A program made the translations under genes and the position numbers. A model generated the notes under the pieces. That model ran no database searches, was not told the origin of the DNA, and saw only the letters and a program-made list of their open reading frames with translations. This document shows positions 22,618 to 33,952 of a stretch of DNA of 64,000 nt, piece by piece. Within the stretch, counting starts at the first letter, position 1; every line of letters begins with the position of its first letter. The stretch comes from Quercus robur (Eukaryota > Streptophyta > Magnoliopsida > Fagales > Fagaceae), in contig NC_065536.1 in NCBI RefSeq assembly GCF_932294415.1, forward strand, positions 54,532,354-54,596,353. The letters are read 5' to 3'.

Positions 22618-22955
22618 ATTTTTTTTATGAGTTAAAAGCGATAGAGATGTATATATTTATAATAATTTAGTGTGTACAATGAGAACGAGAAACGAAGGAA
22701 AATCCCTAACCAAATGGAGGGGTCCTTATTCTCCTTTGCATATGCGGCCATCATCTGTGCCACATTATTAAATTATTATTTTTTTTTTTTTTTTAATTTT
22801 TTTATGAGTTAAAAGCGATAGAGATGTATTTATTTATAATAATTTAGTGCATGTGTACAATGAGAACGAGAAACGAAGGAAAATCCCTAACCAAATGGAG
22901 GGGTCCTTATTCTCCTTTGCATAAGCGGCCATCATCTGTGCACATTATTAAATTA
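22618..22955. repeat. Tandem duplication, ~177-bp period
   Basis: TTTTTTATGAGTTAAAAGCG begins each copy (near 22621 and 22797) and both contain GAGAACGAGAAACGAAGG, CCAAATGGAGGGGTCC and GCGGCCATCATCTGTG. They are nearly identical, so the duplication is recent. Confidence 0.88.
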
Positions 22956-23849
22956 TCTAGGGAAAGGAAACTTTCTGACGAAGAGGAACCAAGATTTTGG
23001 ACATGCTCTAGCAGCTCGTTTAATTCCAACGGACACTTCTCTTTTGCATTTAGCAGAACTATCAACTGGGAGTTTGAGCATTCAATTTGAGAACTTTATG
23101 TCGGTTCAGTGTTTTACACAATTGCAAGCCTTTGACCTTTCTAATATTCCATATATATAATTTGCAAGGGTAATTATTGTGTACTCCCAGAGTACCATAG
23201 ATGTGTACTCTTCCCTTTTACATAACTGTGAGTCTTACTAATTAAATTTATGGTGGGACCCACAATTCATGTGAGATGAGGAAGTACATATTAGTACTCC
23301 CGAAGTATCCAATAATCTTCAAAATTAATTAACTTAGTCACTCATTATGAACAAGCTCAATTAGGATTAATTAAATATAAAATTCTCATTAATTAAAAAA
23401 AAAAAAAAAAAGGATGATGAATACCCATGCATGAAATGAAACGTAAGGAACATTTGGTATTTCAAAATTGATAATAATAAATTGATTGTTTATTTTTATA
23501 AATAAGTAAGTATACACTCAATTACACATGACCATATCATGTGAAATCATCAATAAATGCAATGAAGTAGGAACATATTTCTCTTTCTTTCACATTCATT
23601 GGGATATATCGTTTTTTTTCTCTCTCGATCTCTTTACAAAGGGAGTTTTCATTTGGAATGACATTTTTTTTTTCTCTCTTTCTGTGTTCCTTTCTTTCTT
23701 TTCTATTAAAAAGAAAAAGAATGAATGAATGTAGGAAACCAGGAGCGCAGCCACATATATGATTAGGGGGTTATATATAATGATCAACTACTTTAAAGAT
23801 TTGGCTTATAAAATAGGAGTTGACCCCTCCTATTATTTGAGCTGACAAC

Positions 23850-23856
23850 ACCCCCC

Positions 23857-23887
<31 letters not shown>

Positions 23888-23892
23888 AAAAT
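23850..23892. repeat. C-run followed by A-run
   Basis: About 20 consecutive C at the end of CCCCCCACCC, followed by an A run. Confidence 0.85.
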
Positions 23893-23946
23893 TTGTTTCT
23901 AAACATAATTATTTGAGCTAGTACATAGGTGTTCTTTAAAAAAAAA

Positions 23947-24343
23947 TGGTAAACTGCAAATTAAACCCCTAAAGTTTGGGAGTGATTGAATTTTACATCT
24001 TGAAATTTCAGAATTTAGATTTTACTTCCTGAAGTTTGGTGATGTTTGGATTTTACACCCTGACGTTTCAAAATTTGAATTTTATCCCCTATATTTTAGA
24101 AATGTTTGGATTTTACTCCCTAAAGTTTTGAAGTGTTTAAATTTTATACTCTAAAGTTTTAGAATTTGGGAGTATAAAACCCAAACAACCCTAAACTTTA
24201 GGGGATAAAATCCAAGTTCTGAAGCGTAGAGTGTAAAATCCAAACACACCAAATTTTAGGGGGGTAAAATCCAAATTCTGAAACTTCAGGATGTAAAATC
24301 TAATCACTCCTAAACTTTAGGGGTGTAATTTACAATTTACCCT
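23947..24343. mobile_element. Foldback MITE, ~400 bp, nearly all hairpin
   Basis: The left half (GGTAAACTGCAAATTAAACC, then CCTAAAGTTTGGGAGTGATT) is the imperfect complement of the right half (AATCACTCCTAAACTTTAGG ... AATTTACC). Repeats of the type TTTGGATTTTAC and CTGAAGTTT recur inside each arm. Unit A (around 20300..20312) has CTCTTTAAAAAAATT directly joined to TTGTCAATTGG, the empty site. Confidence 0.8.
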
Positions 24344-24506
24344 AAAAAAATTGTCAATTGGTCTATTAATTATAGAAATAAGGTAGAGGGTTAAGGTAGT
24401 TTTTGTTTTCTAAAATTGATTTTTACACTTGGTTTTTATTAAAGTTTTTTGGATTATTCATATCTTTGAAAACTTTCATTATTTCATTAAAAATTGATTA
24501 TACGAC

Positions 24507-25777
24507 TGTGAGAGTGCCCTTTTTCGTAACACTCAGGCCCAAGGATCCCGAGCCGAATAGTTGTGGTTTGGTGGACCGGACTTTGATTCACCGCAGCTAA
24601 CGGGCTGTTTAAGAATCAAATGCGCAGGGCATGCTTCCTACAATACATGTAAACTAACAACAAGGATATTTGCATTGAATGACAAATATAAAGAACAACA
24701 AAGTAAATGCAGAGAAACAAAAGCGCAAAGTAACGTTATAAGGATCCTTAGAGCAGTGGAAAGTATTTCATTAAGTTTTCCTTTATCAATGTTACAGTAC
24801 GCTCACTAAGACGTGATACAAGGTTCAAGCAAGCTCAAAAATTACAGACTTAGATGGCTATCTCAGCCTCTAAGACTTGCAAAGTTTGATTCTTTTTGAA
24901 TCCGAGTATGTGCATTAGTGGCTTTTCTGGGATACCGGGAAGTAGTGTTATTAACTTTTCCTGAGTTTTTCTCCTCTTTTCAGAATTTTATCAATAGCTC
25001 TTTCACTCTTCAAGATCCCCCTTTTCTTCGCAACCTTTCTCTCCCTTTTATAGCGATATTCTGGGATCACAGGGGAACCATTGGTTCCCCTGTTTTGTCC
25101 TCTAGTTAACAGGGCATGTACCGTGCCCATCACTTAGCAAGTTCTATTCCCTGTTTTCTCATCCTTTCCTTCCTTTGGTTTCGGTTCCTTTGAAAGTCCA
25201 TGGCCGGCTACCCATTTTGGGATATACTGAGACCACGCCTTTCTCGATCCCACCTTTGGGCAGTTCTCCCTTTTTGCCTTTTTTCCCAGCTGGGCGGAAT
25301 CCCATTCGGCCGGTTTGAAAGTCGTTCGTTGCCATTCCCTTTTTTTATACTTCTCGGTTCTGGTTCCCCGAGGTGCTCCCCACTTGCGTCATGATAGGTC
25401 ACTGATTCTTCCTTCTTTTCTTGCTGGGTCGTTTTGGCGCTTGTGGATTTTCCTCTGTTTCTCATGTTTCTTTTTCTTTTTGGTCCTTTTCTTTTGAACT
25501 GTCTCAATCTTCCTTTGACTGTGCTTATGGGCCTGGGAGGATTCGTGCCTCTTGGTAGTCGCTGATGATCCTGGCTATTTCTTCTTTAATCTCTTGATGT
25601 GGGTTTCTCTTCCTTCTTGATGCTTCTTTTTTTTGGGCTTCAAGCCTCTTAGGCCTGCCGTTTCTTTTCTTTCGTGGTCCCCTTGCACCTACTTCCTTGG
25701 TCTTGGCTTATTTTCTTTTGGGCTTGGCTCACTTCTTTGGGCTTGGGCACTATGATCTCTTATTTTAGACCTCAACA
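24507..25777 (-). repeat. Outer gypsy LTR (3' LTR)
   Basis: 1271 bp, TG..CA ends on both strands, preceded by ACGAC. It ends TAGACCTCAACA on the plus strand. Confidence 0.94.
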
Positions 25778-26267
25778 TTTAGCCCCCCGAGCTCGTGGGT
25801 TGCCTGAAGCCCACGCGTGAGTAATTCAGGGTTTCTTAGATTTTGTAGTATCTTCTTTTAATTACCCCTAAGTTCCCTTCTTTCTTACTCAGGATCCCGG
25901 TCTTTCTTGCTGCTTCTTTAGTCTTTTGATGTGTGTCGTGTTCTCTTATTTTACAACTTCCTCTTTGCACGGGACGTGGCAGTTGAGTATTTGGAGTAAA
26001 ATTCCTTTACCCACCTTTCTCGTTCCCCGTAACTTCCATTAATAACTGCTAATTAATCTCTTCTTCAAAATTAAATTTTTTGGCAACTGGCGCGTCTTTC
26101 CATACACTGTCTTCTCCAACTGCTATTTGCGCCTTTATTGCGGCCGTTTCACATTATCACTTTGCTTCTCTAAGTCTTTCATTCTTGGGTCTCTTTTTTC
26201 TCTCTGTCATTCCCGTCTTCCCTTTATCGCTCTTTCAATCCGCTTTTTCATTATTCGCATTGTTCTA
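25778..26267 (+). promoter_or_regulatory. Outer element: PPT and probable promoter region of antisense gene
   Basis: The first ~14 bases are the element's polypurine tract on the minus strand (TCGGGGGGCTAAA next to the LTR). Downstream is ACGTGGCA (25974..25981), a G-box/C-box-like core conserved in the inner copy, then AT-rich sequence (AATTAAATTTTTTGG) before the ATG at 26268. No cDNA evidence, so the promoter role is an inference from position and conservation. Confidence 0.45.
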
Positions 26268-28464
26268 ATGGCTTCTTCTTCTTCCCGAAAAAGAAGAGAG
26301 CGCACCCCAAGCCCTTCTGAGGGCGAAGGTTCTTCTGGTTCCGCTCCAAGTGATTCTCACGAAGTCACTGAACGTCCGGCCTTTCCTTTATGGGACCCCT
26401 GGTATTCTCCCAGTCCGTTTTTTCCTCAGGTATCTCATGGCGAGGCTCCTCCGTCTCCTCATGCCTGGATGTTTTCTGGCCAGGCGGGTTTTGCTGGTTC
26501 TGCTCAGGTTCCAGACCCTAGAGAGATTTTTGACCTTCAAATTAGACAAGGAATTCGAGTGGCGGTGCCTAACTTTTTTTATTTTGTTCCGGGGAAAATC
26601 CAAGGCTGGCCCATCTGGGTAGACAAGGAACTGTCTGATGTGGAGTTTGTGGGTCGCCTGGAGCGCGCTGGTATCCTAAAAGTAATGGTAATTTCTAGAA
26701 ATCTTGAGGGTTTCAGAGACACCAAGGGGCTCAGGCATCTGGTACGCCGTTGGTGCCCTTCTCTTCATACTTTTTTCTTTTCTGTTGGTGAGTTGACGAT
26801 TACTTTGGAGGATGTGGTTAATAACTTCCTTCTCCCGGTGTTTAGTGATGAGATTCCTTTTGATATTAGCCTTTCTAGAGAGGATCTTGTGGTGGAAGAT
26901 AAGTTGTTTGGCCATTTTGGCGGTCGTACTGCCTGTCCCGGTGGTAAGCCGGCTAGAATGGGGAGATGGGTGATGACCCTTTCCCGTGAGAAGAATAAAG
27001 AAGTTAGGTGGGCTGGTTTCTTGGCATTTTGGCTTAGCGAATTCTTGTTCAGCGAGTTCCCTGGGTACGGGGTTAAGTCTTCCTTTTTTCCATTAGCGAT
27101 CAAGTTGGCTCGAGGTACTCAATATCCTTTAGCCCCTCTGTTTTTGGGCCATGTTTATTCTCAATTAGATCAGCTTCATGGAGATGAGGCCGAGGGTGAT
27201 TCTTGTTATGTGATTACTTCGTCTCTTCACTGTGCTATTCTTCAAATTTTCATGTGGGACCGTTCTGCAGCTACTTTGGCTAAATGTAGGAATTTGAAGT
27301 TTGTAAAAGATAAATTCCAAGGATCCCCCGACATAGTGAAGGGTCTTTGTGGTAATTTGACTGATGCTTTTCTCATTATCTTTCGTTGGATTAGTTTGAA
27401 AGGTGGTGGCCTCAATCTTGTTGAGTTATTCGATCAAACAGGGAATTTTCGTTGGAGATCTCCTCGTGAGTTTGGTCCTGGCTTTGCGTGCAATTCTGTG
27501 TTGTCTTCCTTTTTATCTTCTACAGGTAATACTTTTGATTTGCGTCGTGGTGATGAAGGCAGTCTGGCTTATCTTGCTTGCATTAGCCCCTCTTGGCTTC
27601 TTGTGCCTTCTTTGAGTGGTCCAAGATATACCCATTATTCAGCACACCGGGTGCTTCGACAGTTTGGTTTTGACCAGGACATTCCTCCAATTTTTAAGGA
27701 CATAGTGCTGTCCCTTCCTTCTTTGGATCCTTTCTTGAGGCTGCAGGCCTTTTCTTATTGGTCACGGAGGTGCCCCCAATTTCCAGTGCCTAACTCCCAG
27801 AGAGGAGTTTTTGCTTCTAGCGGCTATACTGGCTACTGGAGAAGAGTACAGAAGTCTTTTGTTGATTATGTTGGCTCTAGTTCAGTTCGGGAAACCCCTA
27901 GTCTTAGTATTGCCTCTGCTTCAACATCCAATAGACGTTTATCCTTGCCTACTGCTGGGATTGTTTCTGCTGCCCTAAGTAGCAAGACTGTGTTTGCAGA
28001 ATGGCATGCCTCCAGGGGAGGTTGGGTGACTTATGCACAAGATTTTCCTGGAACTTGGTTGGGTTGCGGACTAATTATTGGTACTTCCTCCGGAGTACCT
28101 ATTAAGAAGGGTGCAGTGGAGACAATAGGCGCTGCTACCGCTTCAGTTAAAGGCAAGGACGTCAGGCCGGAAAAGACGAAAATAGTTGGTGTTGAGGAAA
28201 GTGCAAAAGGTGTGAAGACTGGTCCTGAGACGAAAAGAAGAAAAACTGGAAGTCACAGACACATTTGGTATCCTAGGAAGACAAGGAGGCCGGGCAACCT
28301 TTGGCTTCAAGGACCCGGAAGAAGACCAAGGTAGAGTCTTCTTTTTCCCAGGTTCCTGTGACTTCTTCAATCCCTGGTTCTTTAGGATCCTCTGATTTTG
28401 TATCCCAGCCCCCCTTAGGACCCTCGGGCGTACTCGTAGTAAGCAAAAGATCTCCAAAAAATCT
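26268..28464 (+). pseudogene. Antisense plant-mobile-domain (PMD) gene, exon 1, outer copy
   Basis: The ATG at 26268 (MASSSSRKRRERTPSPSEGE) is chosen because the inner copy starts identically and the sequence upstream diverges in frame. A Ser/Arg-rich, NLS-like N-terminus is followed by a PMD-like region: GWPIWVDKELSDVEF, GLRHLVRRWCPSLHTF, GELTITLEDVV and LLPVF. PMD proteins (MAIN/MAIL type in plants) act in the nucleus in silencing and development, and PMDs also occur in Ty3/gypsy elements. The frame is open for ~655 codons; a 1-base deletion near 28232 then shifts it, and an in-frame TAG lies close by in the original frame. Exon end 28464 (before GTAGAG) is inferred from the inner copy. Confidence 0.78.
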
Positions 28465-28579
28465 GTAGAGAGAGAGAGAAGGGCAAGACCTCTTTCCTTC
28501 TTCTCTCTTTTTTCATTTGTTCATATTGTTGCAATTACTTCCTCCCTTTTTAGCTGACGAGTGATCCTTTCCTTTGCAG

Positions 28580-29846
28580 TCCAAACGCAAGTCTAACTTC
28601 AAGAAGGGCAAAAGTCAATCGTCTGGTGATGATGTGGCATGGATTTCTCTTGTTTATGCTTCTCCGTTTGCTCTGGTACTGTGTTGTTTGTATCACCCCG
28701 TTGTCTTCACTTATTACTGTTTGCTTTTTCTCTTCTTTTCTCTTTAGGTGGAGGTGTCTCCTCCTATGACCGGCAAAGTTCTGGAAGAAGAAACTGTTAC
28801 AGCCCTTTCTATTGCATTTCCCGTTATGGAGGAGGAGCCCCTTAGTGGTGGTCTGGCTGAGGAGACCGGGCAACCGATGCAGAGTGCCCAAGCTTTTCAG
28901 GATCCCGAAGCTTCTAAGATCCCCACATCTCAAAGTCCTCAGCTTGAGCGCACTCCTAGTCCCATCAGAACCGTGTTTCCTCAAACATTATCAGGTAAAG
29001 AGACTTTGGGAGGCACACCTTTATCCAAACAAACAGGTGAGTCGTATTCCCTTTTAAAATAGTGTTTTCATCTCTATTTCTCTTTGTTCACCTTTTTTTT
29101 TTTTTTGAGTTTCTTCTTTCTTTTCTCCTTTTAGGTCAAGCCAGTGTGAGGTCTTCTCCTAGTGTTGCCTCCCCCTTGGAATCAGAAAACTCAGAAGGTG
29201 AGTGTGAATTGTTTCCACTGTGTTTCCTTTTTCTTTCTTTCTTTCCCTACCCTCTCTTCTTTTTCTTCTTCCATGGCGAAGCCCCCTGCATCTCTTCCTT
29301 CCTTTAGCCGTTTCGCCATAAGTTCTTTACCCTTTCTTCAACTTGCTTTATGCCCTTTCCCAGAACCTTCGAGGAAATCAAAGGAGTAGGAGGAAAAGAC
29401 TCTGCCTCAAGAAACTGGTATGGGTTCGCTCTTCTTTTCTTTTCTTCCTTTTTTTTTTTTTTGTCACTCCTCTCCTTTTCTCTTTTTTTTTTTTAAGACT
29501 AAATCTATTCTTCTTTTCTCTTTTCTTTTGCGAATGTTGATATAGGCCTTAGAGATTCTGAGCCTGCTATTCCTGAGGGAATTGTGAGATCCGTTCAAAT
29601 TGCTGATCTTTAGTCAAAACAAAAGAGTGCAAGTTTTCCAGTTTCTGCAGGCGGGGACACAGTGATGGGGGATGCTCCGGGAGTGGTTGCCCCAGATCTT
29701 GATTCAAGGCTTTCCTCCTTCCTAGCTCGTTTTGATCTTATGGGGTTCAACAGCCTTCCCGCCAACCACTTCTACTCTTTTGGGTCCTCTTATGGCAGCT
29801 TCCTGCGTTTCTTTGTGCCTGTTGAAGGCCTGCCGCTGTTAGAAAG
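28580..29846 (+). pseudogene. Antisense PMD gene, exons 2 to 6a, outer copy
   Basis: Inferred exons: 28580..28636 (SKRKS-x-KKGKSQSS), 28748..29036 (VEVSPPMTGK ... TPSPIRTVFPQTLS), 29135..29197, 29364..29417 and 29546..29846. Sizes and phases match the inner copy (57, 289, 63 and 54 bp). The exon 2 donor is GC instead of GT, exon 5 has a TAG, and exon 6a has a TAG after QIADL. Exon 6 is cut at 29846 by the inner element after PLLES and resumes at 43696. The product is predicted hydrophilic with a helical end. Dead in this copy. Confidence 0.72.
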
Positions 29847-31103
29847 TGTGAGGGTGCCTTTTTCGTGACACTCAGGCCTAAGGATCCCAGGCCTAAATGA
29901 AAAGGAGGATTTAGTGAACCGGGCCTTGACTCACCGCAGCTAACGAGCTGTTTAAGAATCAAGTGGTATACAGAGGATGCTCCTGACAATATAAAAATGA
30001 CAAGCAAGGATATCGAAGAGTGCCAAAAAATTAACAAGGTAAATTCAGAAGGAAAGAAACAGGATTAGCAAAGTGATAAAAAAAAAATAATACTGAGGGG
30101 ATCCTGAGAAATATGAAGCAATGTTTCATTAATACATTGTCTGTTCGATTACAGAAAGCTTACTAGGACGTGATACAAGGTTCAATCAAGCTCAAAAATT
30201 ACAGTCTTGAATGGCTATTTCAGCCTTCAAAACTTGCAAAGTTTGATTCCCGTTGAATCCGAGTATGTGCAATAGTGGCTTTTACAGGATACCGGGAAGC
30301 AATGTTTGTTTTTCCCTTAGTATTTTTCTTCACCACAGATTTTTCTGATAGCTTTTCTAGAAAAATCTCTTCTTTCTTGTATTTTTCTCTTTTTCTCGCT
30401 GCCCCCCTTCTTTACGACCCATCCCCTCCTTTTATAATGGAGTTTTTTGGTCTTCCCGGGGAACCGTTGGTTCCCCTGTTTTATCCTTTTGCAAACAGAG
30501 CTCGTCCTGTTTCCATCATCTCGGTAAGTCCCATTTCCCTTTTTTCTCATTCTTTCCTTCTTTCGGCTCTGATTCTTTTGAAAATTCCTGGTTGGCCATC
30601 TTCTTTGGGATGTGCTGAGGTATGCCCTTCTCGGCATCCCCGTTTCTAGCGTTTTCCACTTTTCCCTTTTCTTTCCCATCTGGGCGGAATCCTGTTCTGC
30701 CATTTTTGAAAGTCATTTGTTATCATCCTTCTTCCCTGTTCTGGTTCCCCGAGGCTTTTTTCTGTCTGTGCCATGAGAGGTCGCTCGTGTTCTTTTTGCT
30801 TTTGTTTCTTGTTTTCTTCTTCTGTCTTTTTCTTTCGAGCTGTCCTAGTCTTCCTTTGTCTTCGTGCCTGAAGGGATCTGTGCCTCTCGATGGTTCCTGA
30901 GGATCCTTGCTTCTTATCCCTTGCCGTGGTTCTTTTTTTTTTGGATACTTTTTTGTCTGGGCTTCAGGATCCTCTGGGCCTTTCTTTTATTCCCTCATGG
31001 GTCTCCTGTATCTACTACTTTGGGCTTAGCTTGAATTTTCCTTTTGGGCTTGACTTATTCTTTTTGGGCTTATTTCACTATGATCCTTTTTCAGACCTCA
31101 ACA
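29847..31103 (-). repeat. Inner gypsy LTR (3' LTR)
   Basis: 1257 bp; starts TGTGAGGGTGCC and ends CAGACCTCAACA. It is a diverged relative of the outer LTR, sharing the GATTCACCGCAGCTAACG-like block near the start and the pyrimidine-rich second half. Confidence 0.94.
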
Positions 31104-31635
31104 TTTAGCCCCCCGAGCTTGTGGGTTGCCTGAAGCCCACGCATGAGTGATTTAGATTTTCTAAGATTTTCGTAGGATCCCCTTCTCCAACTTCTACTAG
31201 GTTCCCTTCCTTTTTACTTGGGATCCCGGCCCTTTTCTGCTGCTTTTGGTCACCTCCTTTTTGCATGTCACGTTCCCTTATAATCATTATTTTTTGCAGT
31301 TTCCTCTTTGCACGGGACGTGGCAGTTGAGTATTTGAGGTAAAACTCCTCTACCCAATTTTCTCGTTTCCCGTTACTTCTCATTAATAACCGCTGATTAA
31401 TCCCTTCTTCAAATTAAAATTTTTTTTGGCAACTGGCGCGTCTTTCCATACACTGTCTTCCCCAACTGCTATTTGCGCCTTTATTGTAGCCGTTTCATCT
31501 TATCATTTTGATTTTCTGAGTCTTTCATTCTTTGGGTTTCTCTTTCTTCTTTTTTTTTTCTTCTTCTCTGTTACTCTGGTCTTTCCCCTTTTCACACTTT
31601 CAATCTCTTCTCTTTTCATTGTACGTGTTGTTCCA
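31104..31635 (+). promoter_or_regulatory. Inner element: PPT and probable promoter region of antisense gene
   Basis: It opens with the polypurine tract complement (TTTAGCCCCCCGAGC). ACGTGGCA at 31317..31324 and the sequence CATTAATAACCGCTGATTAA are shared with the outer copy. The 70-odd codons open upstream of the ATG at 31636 lack an ATG, so they are treated as leader. Confidence 0.45.
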
Positions 31636-33841
31636 ATGGCTTCTTCTTCTTCTCGAAAAAGGAGAGAGCGTACCCCCAGTCCTTCTGAGGGTGAAGGTTC
31701 TTCTGGTACTGCTCCGAGTGATTCTCGTGAGGTTACCGAACGTCCGGCCTTCCCTTTACGGGATCCTTGGTATTCTCTCAGTTTATTTTTTCCTCATGTA
31801 TCTCATGGTGAGGCTCCTCCATCTCCTCATGCTTGGATGTTTTCTGGCCAAGCGGGTTTCGCTGGTTCCGCCCAAGTTCCTGACCCTAGAGAGATTTTTG
31901 ATCTTCAGATTAGACAAGGAATTCGAGAGGTGGTTCCTATCTTCTTTGATTTTGTCCCGGGAAAAATTCGGGGCTGGCCTATCTGGGTAGACAAGGAACT
32001 GTCTGATGTTGAGTTTGTGGGTCGCTTGGAGCGCGCCGGTATCCTGAAGGCAGTGGCTATTTCCAGAAACCTTGAGGGCTTCAGAGACGCCAAAGGGCTC
32101 AGGCATCTGGTACGTCATTGGTGCCCTTCCCTTCATACTTTTTTTTTTTTTTTTTTTTCTGCTGGTGAATTGACGATTACCTTGGAAGATGTGGTTAATA
32201 ACTTCCTCCTCCCGGTATTTGGTGACGAGAGCCCCTTTGATATTAACCTTTCTGGGGAGGATCTCGTGGTGTAAGATAAATTGTTTGGTCATTTTGGTGG
32301 TCGTTCTGCCTCTTCTGGTGGTAAGCCGGCTAGAATGGGGAGATGGGTGATGACCCTCTCTCGTGAGAAAGATAAGGAAGTGAGGTGGGCCGGTTTTCTG
32401 GCTTTTTGGCTTAGTAAGTTTTGTTTAGTGAGTTCCTTGGGTACGGAGTTAAGTCTTCCTTTTTTCCGTTGGCAATCAAGTTGGCTCGAGGTACCCAATA
32501 TCCTTTGGCCCCTCTGTTTTTGGGTCATGTTTACTCTCAATTGGACCAGCTTCATGGAGATGAGACCGAGGGTGATTCTTGTTATGTGATTACCTCATCT
32601 CTTCACTATGCTATCCTTCAGATTTTCATGTGGGGCCGTTCTGCAGCTACTTTGGCCAAGTGCAGGAATTTGAAATTTGTGAAGGACAAATTCCAAGGAT
32701 CCCCAGACATAGTGAAAGGTCTTTGTGGCAATTCTACCGATGCCTTTCCCATCATCTTTCGTTGGAATAACTTGAAAGGTGGTGGCCTCAATCTTGTGGA
32801 GTTATTTGACCAAGCAGGGAGCTTACATTGGAGATCCCCTCGTGAGTTTGGCCCTGGCTTTGCGTGTGATTCTGTAATGTCTTCTTTTTTATCTTCTACA
32901 GGTAATTCCTTTGACTTGCGCCGTGGTGATGAGGGCAGTCTGGCTTATCTTGCCTGCATTAGCCCCTCTTGGCTTCCTGTGCCTTCTTCAAGTGGCCCAA
33001 AATATACTCATTATTCAGCACACCAGGTGCTCCGACAGTTTGGTTTTGATCAGGACATTCCTCCAGTTTTTAAGGACGTGGTGCCGTCTCTTCCTTCTTT
33101 GGATCCTTTCCTGAGGCTGCAGGCCTTTTCTTATTGGTCACGGAGGAGCCCCCAATTTGTAGTGCCTAGCTCCCAGAGAGGAGTCTTTGCTTCTAGTGGC
33201 TATACCAGTTATTGGAGAAGAGTACAGAAGTCTTTTGTTGACTATGTTGGCTCTGGTACAGTTCGGGAAACCCCGGATCTTAGCATTGTTTTTGCTCCGA
33301 CATCCAATAGGCGTTTATCCCTTCCTACTGCTGGGATTGTTTCTGCTGCTGCAAGCAGCAAGACTGGGTTTGCAAAGTGGCATGCCTCCAGGGAAGGTTC
33401 TGTGACTTATGGACAGGATTTTCCTGAGACTTGGCTGGGTTATAGTCTCATCATTGGCACTTCCTCTGGGGTGCCCATCAAGAAAGGTGCAGTGGAGACA
33501 ATAGGTGCTGCCACTGCTCCGAGTAAAGGTAAGGATGTCAGGCCGAAGAAAATGAAAGCTGTTGATGTTGATGAAAGTACAGGGGGTGTGGAGATAGGTT
33601 CTGAGACAAAAAGAAGAAAAATTAGGAAATCTCAAACACACTTGGCATCTCAGGAAGACAAGGATGTCAGGGAACCTTTGGCTTCAAGGACCTGGAAGAA
33701 GACCAAGGTAGAGTCTTCTTTTCCCAGGTTCCTGTGACTACTTCAGTCCATGGTTCTTTAGGATCCTCTGGTTTTGTATCCCAGCCTCCTTTAGGACCTT
33801 TTGGGCGTACTCGTAGTAAGCAAAAGACTTCCAGAGAATCT
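31636..33841 (+). pseudogene. Antisense PMD gene, exon 1, inner copy
   Basis: It starts MASSSSRKRRERTPSPSEGE and carries the PMD-like block (GWPIWVDKELSDVEF, HTFFFFFFFS, GELTITLEDVV). The T run at 32139..32158 adds four Phe codons compared with the outer copy. Two lesions break it: a GAA-to-TAA change at 32272..32274, and a 1-base deletion near 32420. A third shift (one T fewer near 33720) occurs before the exon end. The rest (LARGTQYPLAPLFLGHVYS, SYWSRR, RGVFASSGY) matches the outer copy closely. Exon end at 33841 (TCT followed by GTAGAG) keeps phase 0. Confidence 0.78.
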
Positions 33842-33952
33842 GTAGAGAGAGAGAGAGAAGGGCAAGACCTCTTTCCTTCTTCTCTCTTTTTCATTTGTTC
33901 ACCTTGTTGCACTTATTTCTATTTTGCTGACGAGTGGTGGTTTCCTTTGCAG

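Larger units (their letters stand above)
21050..24506. repeat. Tandem intergenic unit B
   Basis: Second copy of unit A, without the SINE but with its own insertions: a ~177-bp tandem duplication near 22.6-22.95 kb, a C/A homopolymer tract and a foldback element. It is cut on the right by the outer gypsy element. No gene was recognised; the frame at 22851..23090 lies largely in the duplicated segment and is not supported. Confidence 0.68.

Noticed and set aside
22851..23090. 79-codon plus-strand frame
   Set aside because: Most of it lies in a recent tandem duplicate and it has no motif or splice context.
26388..27103. Minus-strand frames opposite PMD exon 1
   Set aside because: Shadows of the long plus-strand frame. 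No gypsy domain appears and pol ends at 44958/36423.
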